64,000 bases of DNA, taken from Streptomyces longispororuber. Its GTDB lineage: Bacteria > Actinomycetota > Actinomycetes > Streptomycetales > Streptomycetaceae. The notes under the pieces are model-generated. The model searched no databases and was not told the origin of the DNA. It saw nothing but the letters and a program-made list of their open reading frames with translations. Shown here piece after piece: positions 52,267 through 61,307 of the stretch (its first letter is position 1; each line of letters starts with the position of its first letter). The DNA is taken from contig NZ_BNBT01000010.1 of assembly GCF_014656095.1 (NCBI RefSeq), positions 1 through 64,000 on the forward strand. The letters are read 5' to 3'. A program made the position numbers and the translations under genes.

Positions 52267-53019
52267 GGTGCTCTCCTCATCGATGTGGAGGATCTTCGCG
52301 TGCGCCTTACGGGCCGCGAAAAGGGGCCGTTGTACCCCTCTGTCTGCCGAAAAGGCGCAAAACATCAGACTGAACATAACGTCAGGTCTTGCTGCGCTCA
52401 ATTGAGGCCGCTCGCGCTCCGACGTCGAACACGGGAATGCGAGTCTCCGGCTACAGATACCACAGCCCCTGGCTTCCAAACCAAACGGTGCCGGAAGGCC
52501 AGATATTCGGACAGGCAGTCCGAATCGAATGGGATAGCACTTCTCGAACCCCTCCAGTGAACAAGATTAACGGCAGTCGTATTGTGCCGCAGTCACATGC
52601 GCCCGCACCTGTGCTCCTGACAACTTTTCCGGACGAAGGAGACTCGATCAGCAGCACTGGAGAACGCTGTCGCACACCGACAAAAGACGCCACCACCAGC
52701 CCCTTCCCCTGATTACTCGCGATCACCTCGGCGGCAGATCAAGAAAGCGACACAGAGTTTTGGCCAACGATTACGGTGCCAGCTTGACACTGCAACACCA
52801 AGCTGGCTAAAACGGAAAAGCTGATTCAGCAGTCGGTTTACGGACCTCCGTCAGATGTGCGAGCACGCACCGATCTCCCTTTAGGGCCAGCTGCCCGGGA
52901 CCATCACCGGGCATCCCGAAAACTTGCATGCTCGCATTCTCGGGTAGCACGGCGACACCTGCACATATCTCACCCAATTTTCCCTTTGCGCTGCACATGC
53001 ACCCAAGGAAGGTGAGCCG
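52267..53019. other. Divergent control region between fatty-acid and ole operons
   Basis: About 750 bases, AT-richer than the genes on either side (e.g. AACATCAGACTGAACATAAC). No gene is supported. The promoter/operator at 52778-52813 serves the ole side; the ACP promoter must lie within about 200 bases of 52266 but could not be fixed. Confidence 0.6.
52778..52813 (+). promoter_or_regulatory. Promoter with overlapping operator-like palindrome upstream of oleB
   Basis: TTGACA (52784-52789) and TAAAAC (52808-52813) are 18 bases apart, a good housekeeping-type promoter. A perfect 9-bp inverted repeat, GCCAGCTTG (52778-52786) and CAAGCTGGC (52799-52807), covers the -35 box and the spacer, so a bound repressor would block RNA polymerase. 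The transcript would have a leader of about 200 bases before oleB. Confidence 0.6.
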
Positions 53020-54027
53020 GTGAAGCGGGAAGACATGAGCGCTGCCGGATACTCATTCCGTTCTCATTGGTTCAGGCATGAGGACGGCACTTCTCAGCAC
53101 TATCTGGACGAGGGGTCGGGCGAGCCGCTCCTGTTCCTACACGGAAACCCCACCTGGAGCTACTGCTGGCGCCGCCTCATCCACGCACTGCGCACCCGGT
53201 ACCGCTGCGTCGCACCGGACCACGTCGGGATGGGTCTGTCCGCCCGGCCCGACGAGCGTCACCACCCCTACTCGGCGGTGCGACACCTGACGGATCTCCA
53301 GGACCTGTTGGCCCATCTGGTGCGGGATCGGGGGATGCCGGGACGCGGGTGGACGCTGGTGGCCCACGACTGGGGCGGAGTCATCGGCATGGCCCTGGCG
53401 CGCCGCGATCCCGGCCTGGTACGGCGCCTGGTGCTCCTCAATACCGCGGCGTTTCCCTGGCCCGGCGGATACCGGCTCCCCCTCGCGCTGCGCCTCATCC
53501 GTGACCACCCGTGGGCGGCACGGGTGGCGCACGCCAGCAATGCCTTCGTCCACGGCGCCGCCCGGTGGGGGGTGACGCAACCGCTGCCGGACGAGGTGCG
53601 CCGCGCGTACACCGCTCCCTACCGCGGCGCGGCCCAACGACTCGCTGTCATCCGTTTCGTCCAGGACATCCCGATGAAGCAGGGCGACCCGGCGTGGCCG
53701 CTCGTCGACGGCACGGCGGAGGATGACGCGGTTCTGGCCGCCATGCCGGCCTTCATCGGCTGGGGGGAGAGAGATCCCGTCTTCAACGACGTGATCCTGG
53801 CGGAGTGGCGGCGACGGCTTCCGCTGGCCCGCGTGCACCGCTACCCGCAAGCCGGCCATTACGTCATGGAAGACGCCCACCACGAACTCCTCCCGGCCCT
53901 CGAAGCGTTTCTCGGCTCGACTGCGCCCGGCCCGCCTTCCGGCCTCTCCGCAGTGCAAGCGGCCAGGACAGGCAAGCAGCCGACATCTCCCACCAGTCCG
54001 CCGCCCCGTGCCGATCACAAGCCGTAG
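53020..54027 (+). CDS. oleB: OleB-type alpha/beta hydrolase (beta-lactone decarboxylase)
   Basis: 335 residues, haloalkane-dehalogenase-like fold: LFLHGNPTWSYCWRRLI, nucleophile D117 in VAHDWGGVIG, and a late His in YPQAGHYVMEDA. OleB turns the beta-lactone made by OleC into a cis-olefin and CO2. The gene starts an operon with oleA, oleC and oleD, which separates it from true dehalogenases. GTG at 53020 follows AAGGAAGG by seven bases. Confidence 0.88.
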   Translation: MKREDMSAAGYSFRSHWFRHEDGTSQHYLDEGSGEPLLFLHGNPTWSYCWRRLIHALRTRYRCVAPDHVGMGLSARPDERHHPYSAVRHLTDLQDLLAHLVRDRGMPGRGWTLVAHDWGGVIGMALARRDPGLVRRLVLLNTAAFPWPGGYRLPLALRLIRDHPWAARVAHASNAFVHGAARWGVTQPLPDEVRRAYTAPYRGAAQRLAVIRFVQDIPMKQGDPAWPLVDGTAEDDAVLAAMPAFIGWGERDPVFNDVILAEWRRRLPLARVHRYPQAGHYVMEDAHHELLPALEAFLGSTAPGPPSGLSAVQAARTGKQPTSPTSPPPRADHKP

Positions 54028-54040
54028 TGAGGGAATGGTG

Positions 54041-55054
54041 ATGGACCACAACGTGTACACCCGTATACGCGAGGTGGCGGTGGAGGTTCCGCAGGGGCGG
54101 CAGACCGTGGCCGAGCTGGATGCTCTGCTGCGCATCGCGGCCGAGGGGCTGCCCGTGCCGGACCAGCCGCTCCAGCGCCTGTACGGGCTGCAGAGCCGCG
54201 TGATCGCTCCACCTGATGTCTATCCCTCGGCCCTGGCTGCGGCCGCCGCGCGCACGGCTCTGGAGCGGGCCGGCTGCCCGGTCGGCGACATCGATCTGCT
54301 GATCTACGCGTCCGTCACCGCGGATGTGGAGGAGCCGGCCACCGCCCACATCGTGGCCGACGCACTGGGGGCACGGTGCTCCGCCTTCGATGTCAAGAAC
54401 GCCTGCAACGCCGTGATCAGCGCCCTGGACATCGCGGACGCCCTGATCCGCCGCGGCAGTTACCGGCGTGTCCTGATCGTCAGCGGAGAGGTGCTGTCCC
54501 GCTTCACCCGCCGCCGCATCCATGACCGGGCCGACCTTACGCTGGCGCTGGCCACGTTCACCGGCGGCGACCTGGGCGCCGCCTTCCTGGTGGAGGCAGC
54601 CTCCCGCCCCGGCATCCTGGGCAGCCGTTTCGCGGCGGACTCCAGCGGCTGGCGAGCGGCCTCGGTTCCCAACCCGTTCGCCCAGGGCGGCCACGACGGC
54701 CGCCTCGCTGAAGCCCGCGTCGATTCGGCCGGGCTGGTGGCGTCACTTGAGCGCGGGCCGATCAAGGAGACGGCGACCCTCTTTCCCGACCTCGACCTCG
54801 ACCCGGACCGGGTGGACTTCGTCTGTGTCCATCAGCCCTCGGTCAACCTGCTGCACTACCTGTGCCGCCAGTTCAGCGTCCCGCGGGACAAGATACTGCC
54901 CACCGTCGCCGAGTACGGCAACGTCGGCTCCAGCTCCCTGCCCCTGCAGCTCTCGCTGGCCCAGCAGCACGGGCGGTTGCGCCGCGGCGACCGTGTCGCG
55001 CTGATCGGTGCCGCCAGCGGTGTCAGCGTCGGCGTCATGGCCCTGCAATGGTGA
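54041..55054 (+). CDS. oleA: OleA-type thiolase, head-to-head acyl-CoA condensing enzyme
   Basis: 337 residues. Thiolase-fold (KASIII-like) catalytic triad C122 (VKNACNAVISAL), H264 (CVHQPSVN) and N294 (EYGNVGSSS). OleA joins two fatty acyl-CoAs to a 2-alkyl-3-ketoacid. The ATG at 54041 is chosen because AGGGA lies six bases upstream; ATGs at 54008 and 54035 are alternatives. The stop overlaps the start of oleC. HMG-CoA-synthase-like or KASIII proteins are alternatives, but the ole context is decisive. Confidence 0.88.
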   Translation: MDHNVYTRIREVAVEVPQGRQTVAELDALLRIAAEGLPVPDQPLQRLYGLQSRVIAPPDVYPSALAAAAARTALERAGCPVGDIDLLIYASVTADVEEPATAHIVADALGARCSAFDVKNACNAVISALDIADALIRRGSYRRVLIVSGEVLSRFTRRRIHDRADLTLALATFTGGDLGAAFLVEAASRPGILGSRFAADSSGWRAASVPNPFAQGGHDGRLAEARVDSAGLVASLERGPIKETATLFPDLDLDPDRVDFVCVHQPSVNLLHYLCRQFSVPRDKILPTVAEYGNVGSSSLPLQLSLAQQHGRLRRGDRVALIGAASGVSVGVMALQW

Positions 55055-56748
55055 GCGCCCTCTCCCCCGCCGCAGCCACGGGTCTGCTGGAAGCCTTCGC
55101 CGAGCAGGCCGAGCGCTGCCCCACGGCGCCGGTCCTGCACCGCCCCCTCCGGCACAACCGCTACGGGGCCACCACCTACGGCGAACTGCGGGCGCGGGTG
55201 CACCTGACGGCCTCCGCGCTCACCACGGCCGGCCTCCTGCCCGGTACCCGCGTGGTGCTGATGGTCCGCGAAGGGCGGGAATTCCTGACCGACCTGTACG
55301 CCCTGCTGCAGATCGACGCGGTCCCCGTCCTCATCGACCCGGGTCTGCCACGCGAGGCGGTGCGACGCTGCCTCGAGGAGGTCGCACCCCAGGCGTTCAT
55401 CGGCCAGCCTCTGGCGCACGTCGCCCGCACCGTACTCGGCTGGGCACGGCACACCGCGACACTGTGCCTCAGTACCGCCTCCCGCCCCTTAGGGCCCTGG
55501 CCCCGGCTGGCGGACCTGCGCCGCGCCGCCCGCCGAAGGCCGGTTCCCCTGCGCGGGAACAGCGACGCGCTGGCGCTGATCGCCTTCACCTCGGGATCCA
55601 CGGGCACCCCCAAGGGCGTTCAGTACACCTACCAGCAGCTTGCTCAGCAGGCCCGTCACGCGGGCAGCGCGCTGGGCATCCACGCGGGCGCCCCGGCCGT
55701 CTCGGCGTTCCTGCCCTTCACCCTGTACCTGCCGGCGCTCGGCGCGCACACCGTGCTGCCCTCCTTCGACCCCCGCCGCCCCGCCGACACCGATCCCCGG
55801 CCGATCGTCCACGCGCTCCAGCACTTCGGCGCCCGCAGCCTGTTCGGCTCGCCCGCGCTGGTGCGGAACGTGGCGCGCCACTGCGTCACGCACGGCATAC
55901 GGCTGGACAGCGTCACCGACGTCGCGACGTTCGGAGCACCGCTTTCCCCCGCGCTGCTGGATCTGCTCGACCAGTGCCTGCCCGCGGCCTGCCAGGTCCG
56001 CAGTGTCTACGGCGCCACCGAGTGCCTCCCCATCAGCATCGCCGACCGCGATGCCCTGCGCACCGCCCACACCGAACAACCCCCGGCACCGGGCACACCG
56101 ATCGGCGTGCCCGTGCCCGGCCTCACCATCCGCGTCATCGACGCCGGCCTTCCCGCCAGCGCCGACCTGAGCAGCGCCCCGGCACTCGCGCCGGGCGCCA
56201 TCGGCGAGATCACCGTCAGCGGCTCCCACGTCAGCCGTGCCTACTTCGGACGGCCCCGTGCCAACGCGGAGGCGAAGATCCGGGACGGCCACCGCGTCTT
56301 GCACCGCACGGGTGATCTGGGCTGGTTGGACGACGCGGGCCATCTGCACTACTGCGGCCGCAAGGCCCACACCGTCCACACCACCGGCGGCATGCTCCAC
56401 ACCGAGCAGATCGAAGCACCCTGCAACAGGCTGCCCCACGTCTCGCGCACCGCGCTGGTCGGCATCGGCCTCCCGGGGCAGCAGCAGGCAGTGCTGTGCG
56501 TCGAGCTCGAACGGCCCAGTGCCCTCTCCGACGTGGCCGACCTCGATCGTCTGGTACGCCGACGACTGCGCGACGTGCCCGGTGGCGAGCTGGTCGACCA
56601 CCTGCTCATCCACCCCCGTTTCCCCGTCGACATCCGGCACAACGCCAAGATCGAACGCGGAAAGCTGGCCCGCTGGGCAGCCCGCAAGCTGTCCCCGCCG
56701 GTCGCCGCCGCTCCGGCGGCCGTCACCACAGCCAAGGAGAAGGCATGA
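55048..56748 (+). CDS. oleC: OleC-type AMP-dependent beta-lactone synthetase
   Basis: 566 residues. Adenylating-enzyme motifs: IAFTSGSTGTPKGVQYTY (ATP loop), SVYGATECLP, HRTGDLGWLDDAGHLHYCGR and a late Lys region (RHNAKIERGKL). OleC uses ATP to close the 2-alkyl-3-hydroxyacid to a beta-lactone. The ATG at 55048 overlaps the oleA stop by seven bases and its own stop overlaps the oleD start. Confidence 0.88.
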   Translation: MVSALSPAAATGLLEAFAEQAERCPTAPVLHRPLRHNRYGATTYGELRARVHLTASALTTAGLLPGTRVVLMVREGREFLTDLYALLQIDAVPVLIDPGLPREAVRRCLEEVAPQAFIGQPLAHVARTVLGWARHTATLCLSTASRPLGPWPRLADLRRAARRRPVPLRGNSDALALIAFTSGSTGTPKGVQYTYQQLAQQARHAGSALGIHAGAPAVSAFLPFTLYLPALGAHTVLPSFDPRRPADTDPRPIVHALQHFGARSLFGSPALVRNVARHCVTHGIRLDSVTDVATFGAPLSPALLDLLDQCLPAACQVRSVYGATECLPISIADRDALRTAHTEQPPAPGTPIGVPVPGLTIRVIDAGLPASADLSSAPALAPGAIGEITVSGSHVSRAYFGRPRANAEAKIRDGHRVLHRTGDLGWLDDAGHLHYCGRKAHTVHTTGGMLHTEQIEAPCNRLPHVSRTALVGIGLPGQQQAVLCVELERPSALSDVADLDRLVRRRLRDVPGGELVDHLLIHPRFPVDIRHNAKIERGKLARWAARKLSPPVAAAPAAVTTAKEKA

Positions 56749-57749
56749 AAGTCCTGGTCAGCGGAGGCAGCGGCTTCCTCGGCCGCGCCGTGTGCCGGCA
56801 CCTCCTGGCCGCCGGACACGACGTACGCTCCCTGGCTCGCCATCCGAGCAACCGGCTCGATCCCGCTGTCCACCAGGTGCTCGGCGACCTGCGCGACACC
56901 GACCGGCTGCGTGCCGCGGTGCACGGCTGCCGGGCCGTCATCCACACCGCCGCCCGAGCCGGCATCTGGGGCACGCGCAGGGAGTTCTACGACATCAACG
57001 CCCAGGGCACGCAGAACCTGCTGGCCGTCTGCCAGGAGCAGGGCGTGGAACGCTTCGTGCACACCTCGAGTGCCAGTGTGGTCTTCGGCAATGCCCATGT
57101 GCGCGGCGCCGACGAATCCATCCCCTACCCCCGCCGATACCTGGCGCCCTACCCCTGGTCCAAGGCGATCGCCGAGCGCGCCGTGCTGGCCGCCAACTCC
57201 CCGGCCCTTGCCACCACCGCCCTGCGCGTGCACCTCATCTGGGGGCCGGAGGACCCACACTTCCTGCCCCTCCTGCTCACGGCGGCCCGCTCCGGTCGGC
57301 TGGTGCTGGTCGGCGACGGCACCAACCTCATCGACACTGTCTACATCGACAACGCGGCCGCGGCCCACCTGGCAGCGCTGGAGAACCTCTCTCCTACCGC
57401 TCCGACCGGTGGTGCGGCCTACTTCATCACCCAGGGACAGCCCATCGCGCTGGAACAGATGGCCCGCAACCTGCTGACGGCCGCCGGCGCCCCGGTACCG
57501 GTGCGCCATCTCCCGCGCCGGCCCGCCGTCGTCCTGGGGGCGGCGGCCGAGCTCCTGTGGCGCGCGCTGCGGCGTACCGACGCCCCGCCCCTGACACGTT
57601 TCCTGGCCGCCGAGCTGGCCAGCGAGCACTACTTCGACATCTCCGCGGCCAGACGCGACCTGGGCTACCGGCCGGCGGTGAGCACCGACGAGGGCCTTGC
57701 CCGCCTCACGGACCACTGCCGCACGGCATCCGGGGCCGCGCTCACCTGA
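56745..57749 (+). CDS. oleD: OleD-type 2-alkyl-3-ketoacid reductase (extended SDR)
   Basis: 334 residues. NADP site VLVSGGSGFLGRAVCRHLL, HTAARAGIWG, catalytic Y-x3-K in APYPWSKAIAERAV. OleD reduces the ketoacid from OleA before OleC acts. AAGGAGAAGG precedes the ATG at 56745, which overlaps the oleC stop (ATGA). The order B-A-C-D on one message covers the full hydrocarbon route. Confidence 0.88.
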   Translation: MKVLVSGGSGFLGRAVCRHLLAAGHDVRSLARHPSNRLDPAVHQVLGDLRDTDRLRAAVHGCRAVIHTAARAGIWGTRREFYDINAQGTQNLLAVCQEQGVERFVHTSSASVVFGNAHVRGADESIPYPRRYLAPYPWSKAIAERAVLAANSPALATTALRVHLIWGPEDPHFLPLLLTAARSGRLVLVGDGTNLIDTVYIDNAAAAHLAALENLSPTAPTGGAAYFITQGQPIALEQMARNLLTAAGAPVPVRHLPRRPAVVLGAAAELLWRALRRTDAPPLTRFLAAELASEHYFDISAARRDLGYRPAVSTDEGLARLTDHCRTASGAALT

Positions 57750-57796
57750 ACCGCACAGCGCACACCGTTATCGCCCCTTCACCCATGGGAGGACGT

Positions 57797-58132
57797 ATGT
57801 CCAGCAGAAGCTCGCACAGCCGTACCGGCCTGTCTCGTTTCCTCGGCGACATCGTCGACAGCTCCAAGGACTTCATCGACGGCGCCCTGGACCGCATGCA
57901 GGACACCGAACGCGACATCCGCCGCGGTTTGACCCGGGCCGTGGAGTACCGCGAACGCTCCGGAACGCGCGGCGAAGGACACCGTGAGGAGTACGAGTAC
58001 CGCACCGAGCGGCGGCACTACGACGACGACGCACGCTTCGACGAAGAGCGGGAGGTCGTACGGGAGGACACCACACGCAGCAAGAGCTCCCGGCCGACGA
58101 GCGCGACGAGCAGTACCAAGAGTGCACCCTGA
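57797..58132 (+). CDS. Small charged amphipathic protein (phasin-like?)
   Basis: 111 residues. GGGAGG precedes the ATG at 57797. The first ~50 residues form an amphipathic helix (FLGDIVDSSKDFIDGALDRM, then RRGLTRAVEYRER); the rest is highly charged (EEYEYRTERRHYDDD) and ends in a Ser/Thr tail. It follows oleD by 47 bases and lies before a PhaR-like and a UbiB-like gene. A similar short helical protein, now frameshifted, precedes the second UbiB gene at 60993. A lipid-droplet or membrane surface role is only an inference. Confidence 0.65.
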   Translation: MSSRSSHSRTGLSRFLGDIVDSSKDFIDGALDRMQDTERDIRRGLTRAVEYRERSGTRGEGHREEYEYRTERRHYDDDARFDEEREVVREDTTRSKSSRPTSATSSTKSAP

Positions 58133-58187
58133 CCCGTGACACGGCTCCGGGCCACCGGCACAGCCGCGTGTACCCGCACAAGAATGC

Positions 58188-58739
58188 ATGTCCGGTGGCC
58201 CGGCGTCGCGGCAGCTCGCACCTCACCACACCGCGGCGCCGTCCGCCACAGCACCCAGGATCAATGACCGCGGCACGACCCGCTGCGCAGGGCGACATCG
58301 GACCCTCCCGCAGCGCGACACGCGCTGCCGCCCGGCGTCTGCCGCTGCCGTACCGGCCATCGCACCGGCGAAGGAGCTGATCATTCCCACCGCCCCACAG
58401 CCCGGCGAGCGCATCGTGCACCGCACCGACGCCGGCGACCTGTACGAACCAGCGACCGGACGGACGGTGGACCTCGCCGTCTTGCGCGAGGACATCCGGG
58501 CAGGACGGCACTTCATCGCCCGGCACGAAACCACCGGAGCCGAGTGCACCATCGACGTCCTGCTGGACATCCTCACCTCCACGCTGCCCGACACCCTGGC
58601 GTGGCTGGCCGCCGCCCGACCGGCACCCGCCCCGTGCCGGCTGTCCGAAGCCGCCGTCCCCCGCTCCCACAGCCGCCCGGCGGCTCGCGGCGAAGCACGC
58701 GGAAGAAGGCAGCCCCGGCCACGCAGGGCTAATCCGTGA
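58188..58739 (+). CDS. PhaR-like (polyhydroxyalkanoate regulator N-domain) protein
   Basis: The conserved part starts near 58380: GERIVHRTDAGDLYEPATGR, then VDLAVLREDIRAGRHF and CTIDVLLDIL. It parallels the PHB-accumulation-regulator N-terminal domain (RLYD-x-YVTLxDL-x-G-x-F-V-x-TGED-x-VL-x-IL). The tail is Pro/Arg-rich. The start is unclear: GAAGGAG at 58370 points to a non-ATG start (CTG/ATC/ATT region near 58381), while an ATG at 58188 has no ribosome site. It overlaps the UbiB gene by four bases, so they are coupled. Confidence 0.6.
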   Translation: MSGGPASRQLAPHHTAAPSATAPRINDRGTTRCAGRHRTLPQRDTRCRPASAAAVPAIAPAKELIIPTAPQPGERIVHRTDAGDLYEPATGRTVDLAVLREDIRAGRHFIARHETTGAECTIDVLLDILTSTLPDTLAWLAAARPAPAPCRLSEAAVPRSHSRPAARGEARGRRQPRPRRANP

Positions 58740-60289
58740 GCGCGGCCCGCGCCCGCCTGCTGGCACACGTCGCCAAAGCCCTCCTCATGCGCGAAGTGAG
58801 CGAGACTCCCCTCGCGTGGCGACACCGCCGCACCGACGACAGCAGCGAGGCCAAGATGCACCGGCGTGCCGTCGCGGTACGCGAAGCGTTCGAACAGCTC
58901 GGCCCCTTCTACATCAAGATCGGCCAGATCCTCTCCACCCGGGAGGACATCGTTCCCAGCGCCATCGCCAGGGAACTGGAACACCTCCACGACCGTGCCT
59001 CCGTCATGCCCTTCACCCACATGGAACCCGTCCTGGAGGCGGCACTCGGCCGCGGCTGGCGCCGCATGTTCCGCAGCTTCGACACCCGCTCCCCTCTCGG
59101 CGCCGCCTCTCTGGCCCAGGTCTACGCCGCCCGCCTGGACAACGGGCAGCCCGTCGCGGTGAAGGTGCAGCGCCCCCGCATCCGTTATGTGGTCGAAGAA
59201 GACATGAAGATGCTGCAACGCGCTGCCCGCCGCTTCGCCGCCCACGCCCCCCGCTTCAACGCCACCATCGACACCCAGGCCATGCTCGGCGTCGTCCTGG
59301 ACGCCATGCGCCCCGAACTCGACTTCGTCCTCGAAGCGCGCAACATGGACCGCGCCCGCACGGCCGCGCGCTCCTTCGAGCTGGTCGACGTACCCGACGT
59401 CCTGGACGCCACACCCACCGTGCTCGTCCAGAGCATGGCCGCCGGCACGAACATCCGCGACGCGGACCCGACCGCCTTCAAACCCGACGAACGCTCCGCC
59501 ATCGGCCGCGACATCCTCGCCTACATGTACCGGGGCTATTTCGTCGACATGACCTTCCACGCCGACCCGCACCCCGGCAACATCTTCGTCGCACCCGGCG
59601 AACCCGCCTCGCTCATCGACTGGGGCATGGTCGGACACATCGACCGCCGACTGAGCATGTCACTGATGCTGATCCTGCTCAGCCTCTCCCGCAACGACGG
59701 CACCGCCCTGTCGAAAGCCTGGATCGAAATGGGGAAACTCACCCCCTGGGCCGACGTCTCAGCCTTCACCCAGGACATGACCGCCCTGGTACCGAAAATC
59801 GCCACGGCCTCCCTGGAAGAACTCAACTTCGGCACCACCCTGACACAAGTCCTCAGTCACTCCACCCGACGCGGCATCCAGACCAGCCCCATGGTCTCCA
59901 TACTGGGCAAATCATTCGCCAACACGGACGGATCCGTCCGCTACCTCGCACCCGAACTCTCCGTGACCGAAGTCTTCCAGGACCAAATGCGGACCATCCT
60001 CTTCGAATACGCCCGCCAGGCATTGTCCGAGGACCAGGCCGCACGCACCGCCATGGAACTCCTCATCGCCGCACAGTCAGCGCCCGGAGAACTACGCGGC
60101 CTTCTGCGCGACCTGGCCAACCACGAGCTGACCGTCCAATTCTCCCAAGTGCAGAAACAGAACTTCTTCCCCTACCAGGACCGCATCGACAGCAGAGCGA
60201 AGAGGGCGCTCCGTACCGTACTTGCCTTCGCAGCCCTCGGCTGGTGGCGAGCCGAGCACCTGTACCGCAAGACTCACCCATCCATCTGA
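58736..60289 (+). CDS. UbiB/ABC1 (AarF)-family atypical kinase
   Basis: 517 residues. The family marks are clear: KxGQ motif in FYIKIGQILSTREDIVP, Ala-rich nucleotide loop PLGAASLAQVY, VAVKVQRP with the Lys, catalytic FHADPHPGNIF, and metal-binding IDWGMVG. A weak hydrophobic C-terminal stretch (LRTVLAFAALGWW) may contact membrane. UbiB proteins are ATPases linked to quinone and other lipid pathways. Here it is coupled to the PhaR-like gene downstream of the ole operon, suggesting a role in handling hydrophobic products. Confidence 0.85.
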   Translation: MSAARARLLAHVAKALLMREVSETPLAWRHRRTDDSSEAKMHRRAVAVREAFEQLGPFYIKIGQILSTREDIVPSAIARELEHLHDRASVMPFTHMEPVLEAALGRGWRRMFRSFDTRSPLGAASLAQVYAARLDNGQPVAVKVQRPRIRYVVEEDMKMLQRAARRFAAHAPRFNATIDTQAMLGVVLDAMRPELDFVLEARNMDRARTAARSFELVDVPDVLDATPTVLVQSMAAGTNIRDADPTAFKPDERSAIGRDILAYMYRGYFVDMTFHADPHPGNIFVAPGEPASLIDWGMVGHIDRRLSMSLMLILLSLSRNDGTALSKAWIEMGKLTPWADVSAFTQDMTALVPKIATASLEELNFGTTLTQVLSHSTRRGIQTSPMVSILGKSFANTDGSVRYLAPELSVTEVFQDQMRTILFEYARQALSEDQAARTAMELLIAAQSAPGELRGLLRDLANHELTVQFSQVQKQNFFPYQDRIDSRAKRALRTVLAFAALGWWRAEHLYRKTHPSI

Positions 60290-60295
60290 CATGAA

Positions 60296-60620
60296 CTGTG
60301 GTCGTTGGTGGAGGCGTTGCTGTCGAAACCGGGGCCGAAGTCGGTCCAGGGCAGACTCGGGTGCCGGACCGGCAGGCCCTGTGCGGCATTCTCTTCGTCC
60401 TGCACACTGGCATCCAGAGGGAATACCTGCCCCTGAGGTCGAAGAACCATCTGGACTGGGAGCGGGCGGTGATCGACTCCTCGTACGTGCGGGCCGCCCG
60501 CAGGGGCCCAAGAGCGGTCCGAGCCCAGTCGACCGTGCCCGGCCCACCGCGCTCGCCCGTCGCGGCGGGCCTCCTCCGGGCTACTGGGCGCCACGCGGGA
60601 CACCCACCGGCTGCGGCTAG
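60296..60620 (+). pseudogene. Remnant of an IS5-family transposase gene
   Basis: Pieces in different frames: LWSLVEALLSKPGPKSVQGR, then VPDRQALCGILFVLHTGIQ and REYLP, then LDWERAVIDSSYVRAARRGP, and KSGPSPVDRARP. These are consecutive parts of the common Streptomyces IS5-type transposase, with frameshifts and a large internal deletion. No terminal repeats or flanking target duplications are obvious. Confidence 0.8.
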
Positions 60621-60992
60621 ACGGCATCATAGAGCGGCAGGAGAGAGCGCACCCACTCACCGAAACCTCGCTCATCAAGTCATGGTGCTCGCGCGCGACT
60701 CCGGAGACTTCTGAACGGGTCCCCGTTCGCCCCATCTCCCGCTTTTCGGGATTCGGATGCCGGCTCGGGTATGTGCCGCCGAGGCGTTTCTGGAAAATTC
60801 CGGCTCTGATACCAGCCGCGTGCGGTGTTGCTACAGACACGGCCAAACGTATCCATGATCGTTCAACGCGTGCACGCACAGATCTCCTGAGCCTCTTACC
60901 TTTTGCGCCGCTGTGGAGTGTTCTGGAAACGATGTCCCAGTGGCGTTCCTATGGGAACGGCCATCACCATCTATCGACGAGAGATAGCGGAC
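60621..60992. other. Gene-poor stretch after the transposase scar
   Basis: About 370 bases of lower GC. A short frame near 60615-60712 reads LDGIIERQERAHPLTETSLI but has no clear start. Nothing else is supported. Confidence 0.4.
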
Positions 60993-61243
60993 ATGGCCAG
61001 GAAAAGGCAAAGGAAAAACCTGATCGACGACTTGCTCGATCGAACTGACGACGCGAGCCGTGACATGACCCACGTGGTCCGCCGATCGGTCACAGGCCGA
61101 AAGAGGAGGAAGAGGGGAAGAAGGGGGGCGCGTGGGAGCAGGCCAAGCGGAGCAACCAGGCCATCGAAGCGCTGGCAGTCACGCTCGACCAGTACATCCA
61201 GCACGACCGGGAAATGGCACAGTCCTGCGGTAATGAGGCGTGA
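60993..61243 (+). pseudogene. Frameshifted small amphipathic protein preceding the second UbiB
   Basis: From ATG 60993 the frame reads RKNLIDDLLDRTDDASRDMT then HVVRRSVTG, like the helical start of the protein at 57797. It then turns into Arg-rich nonsense, whereas the -1 frame from about 61095 reads PKEEEEGKKGGAWEQAKRSN then QAIEALAVTLDQYIQHDRE and stops at 61243. The original gene probably used both; a one-base change in the purine-rich stretch 61096-61128 broke it, unless ribosomes shift frame there. Confidence 0.6.
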
Positions 61244-61307
61244 CCGGAGCGCGAGGCGCATACGCCTGCGCGAGCTGCGCTGCCGGCCCGGCCAGAAGGG
61301 GGCCTAG

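Noticed and set aside
53020..54027. Haloalkane dehalogenase as a detoxification gene
   Set aside because: The fold and catalytic Asp are shared, but the gene heads an oleBACD operon, so OleB is the better call.
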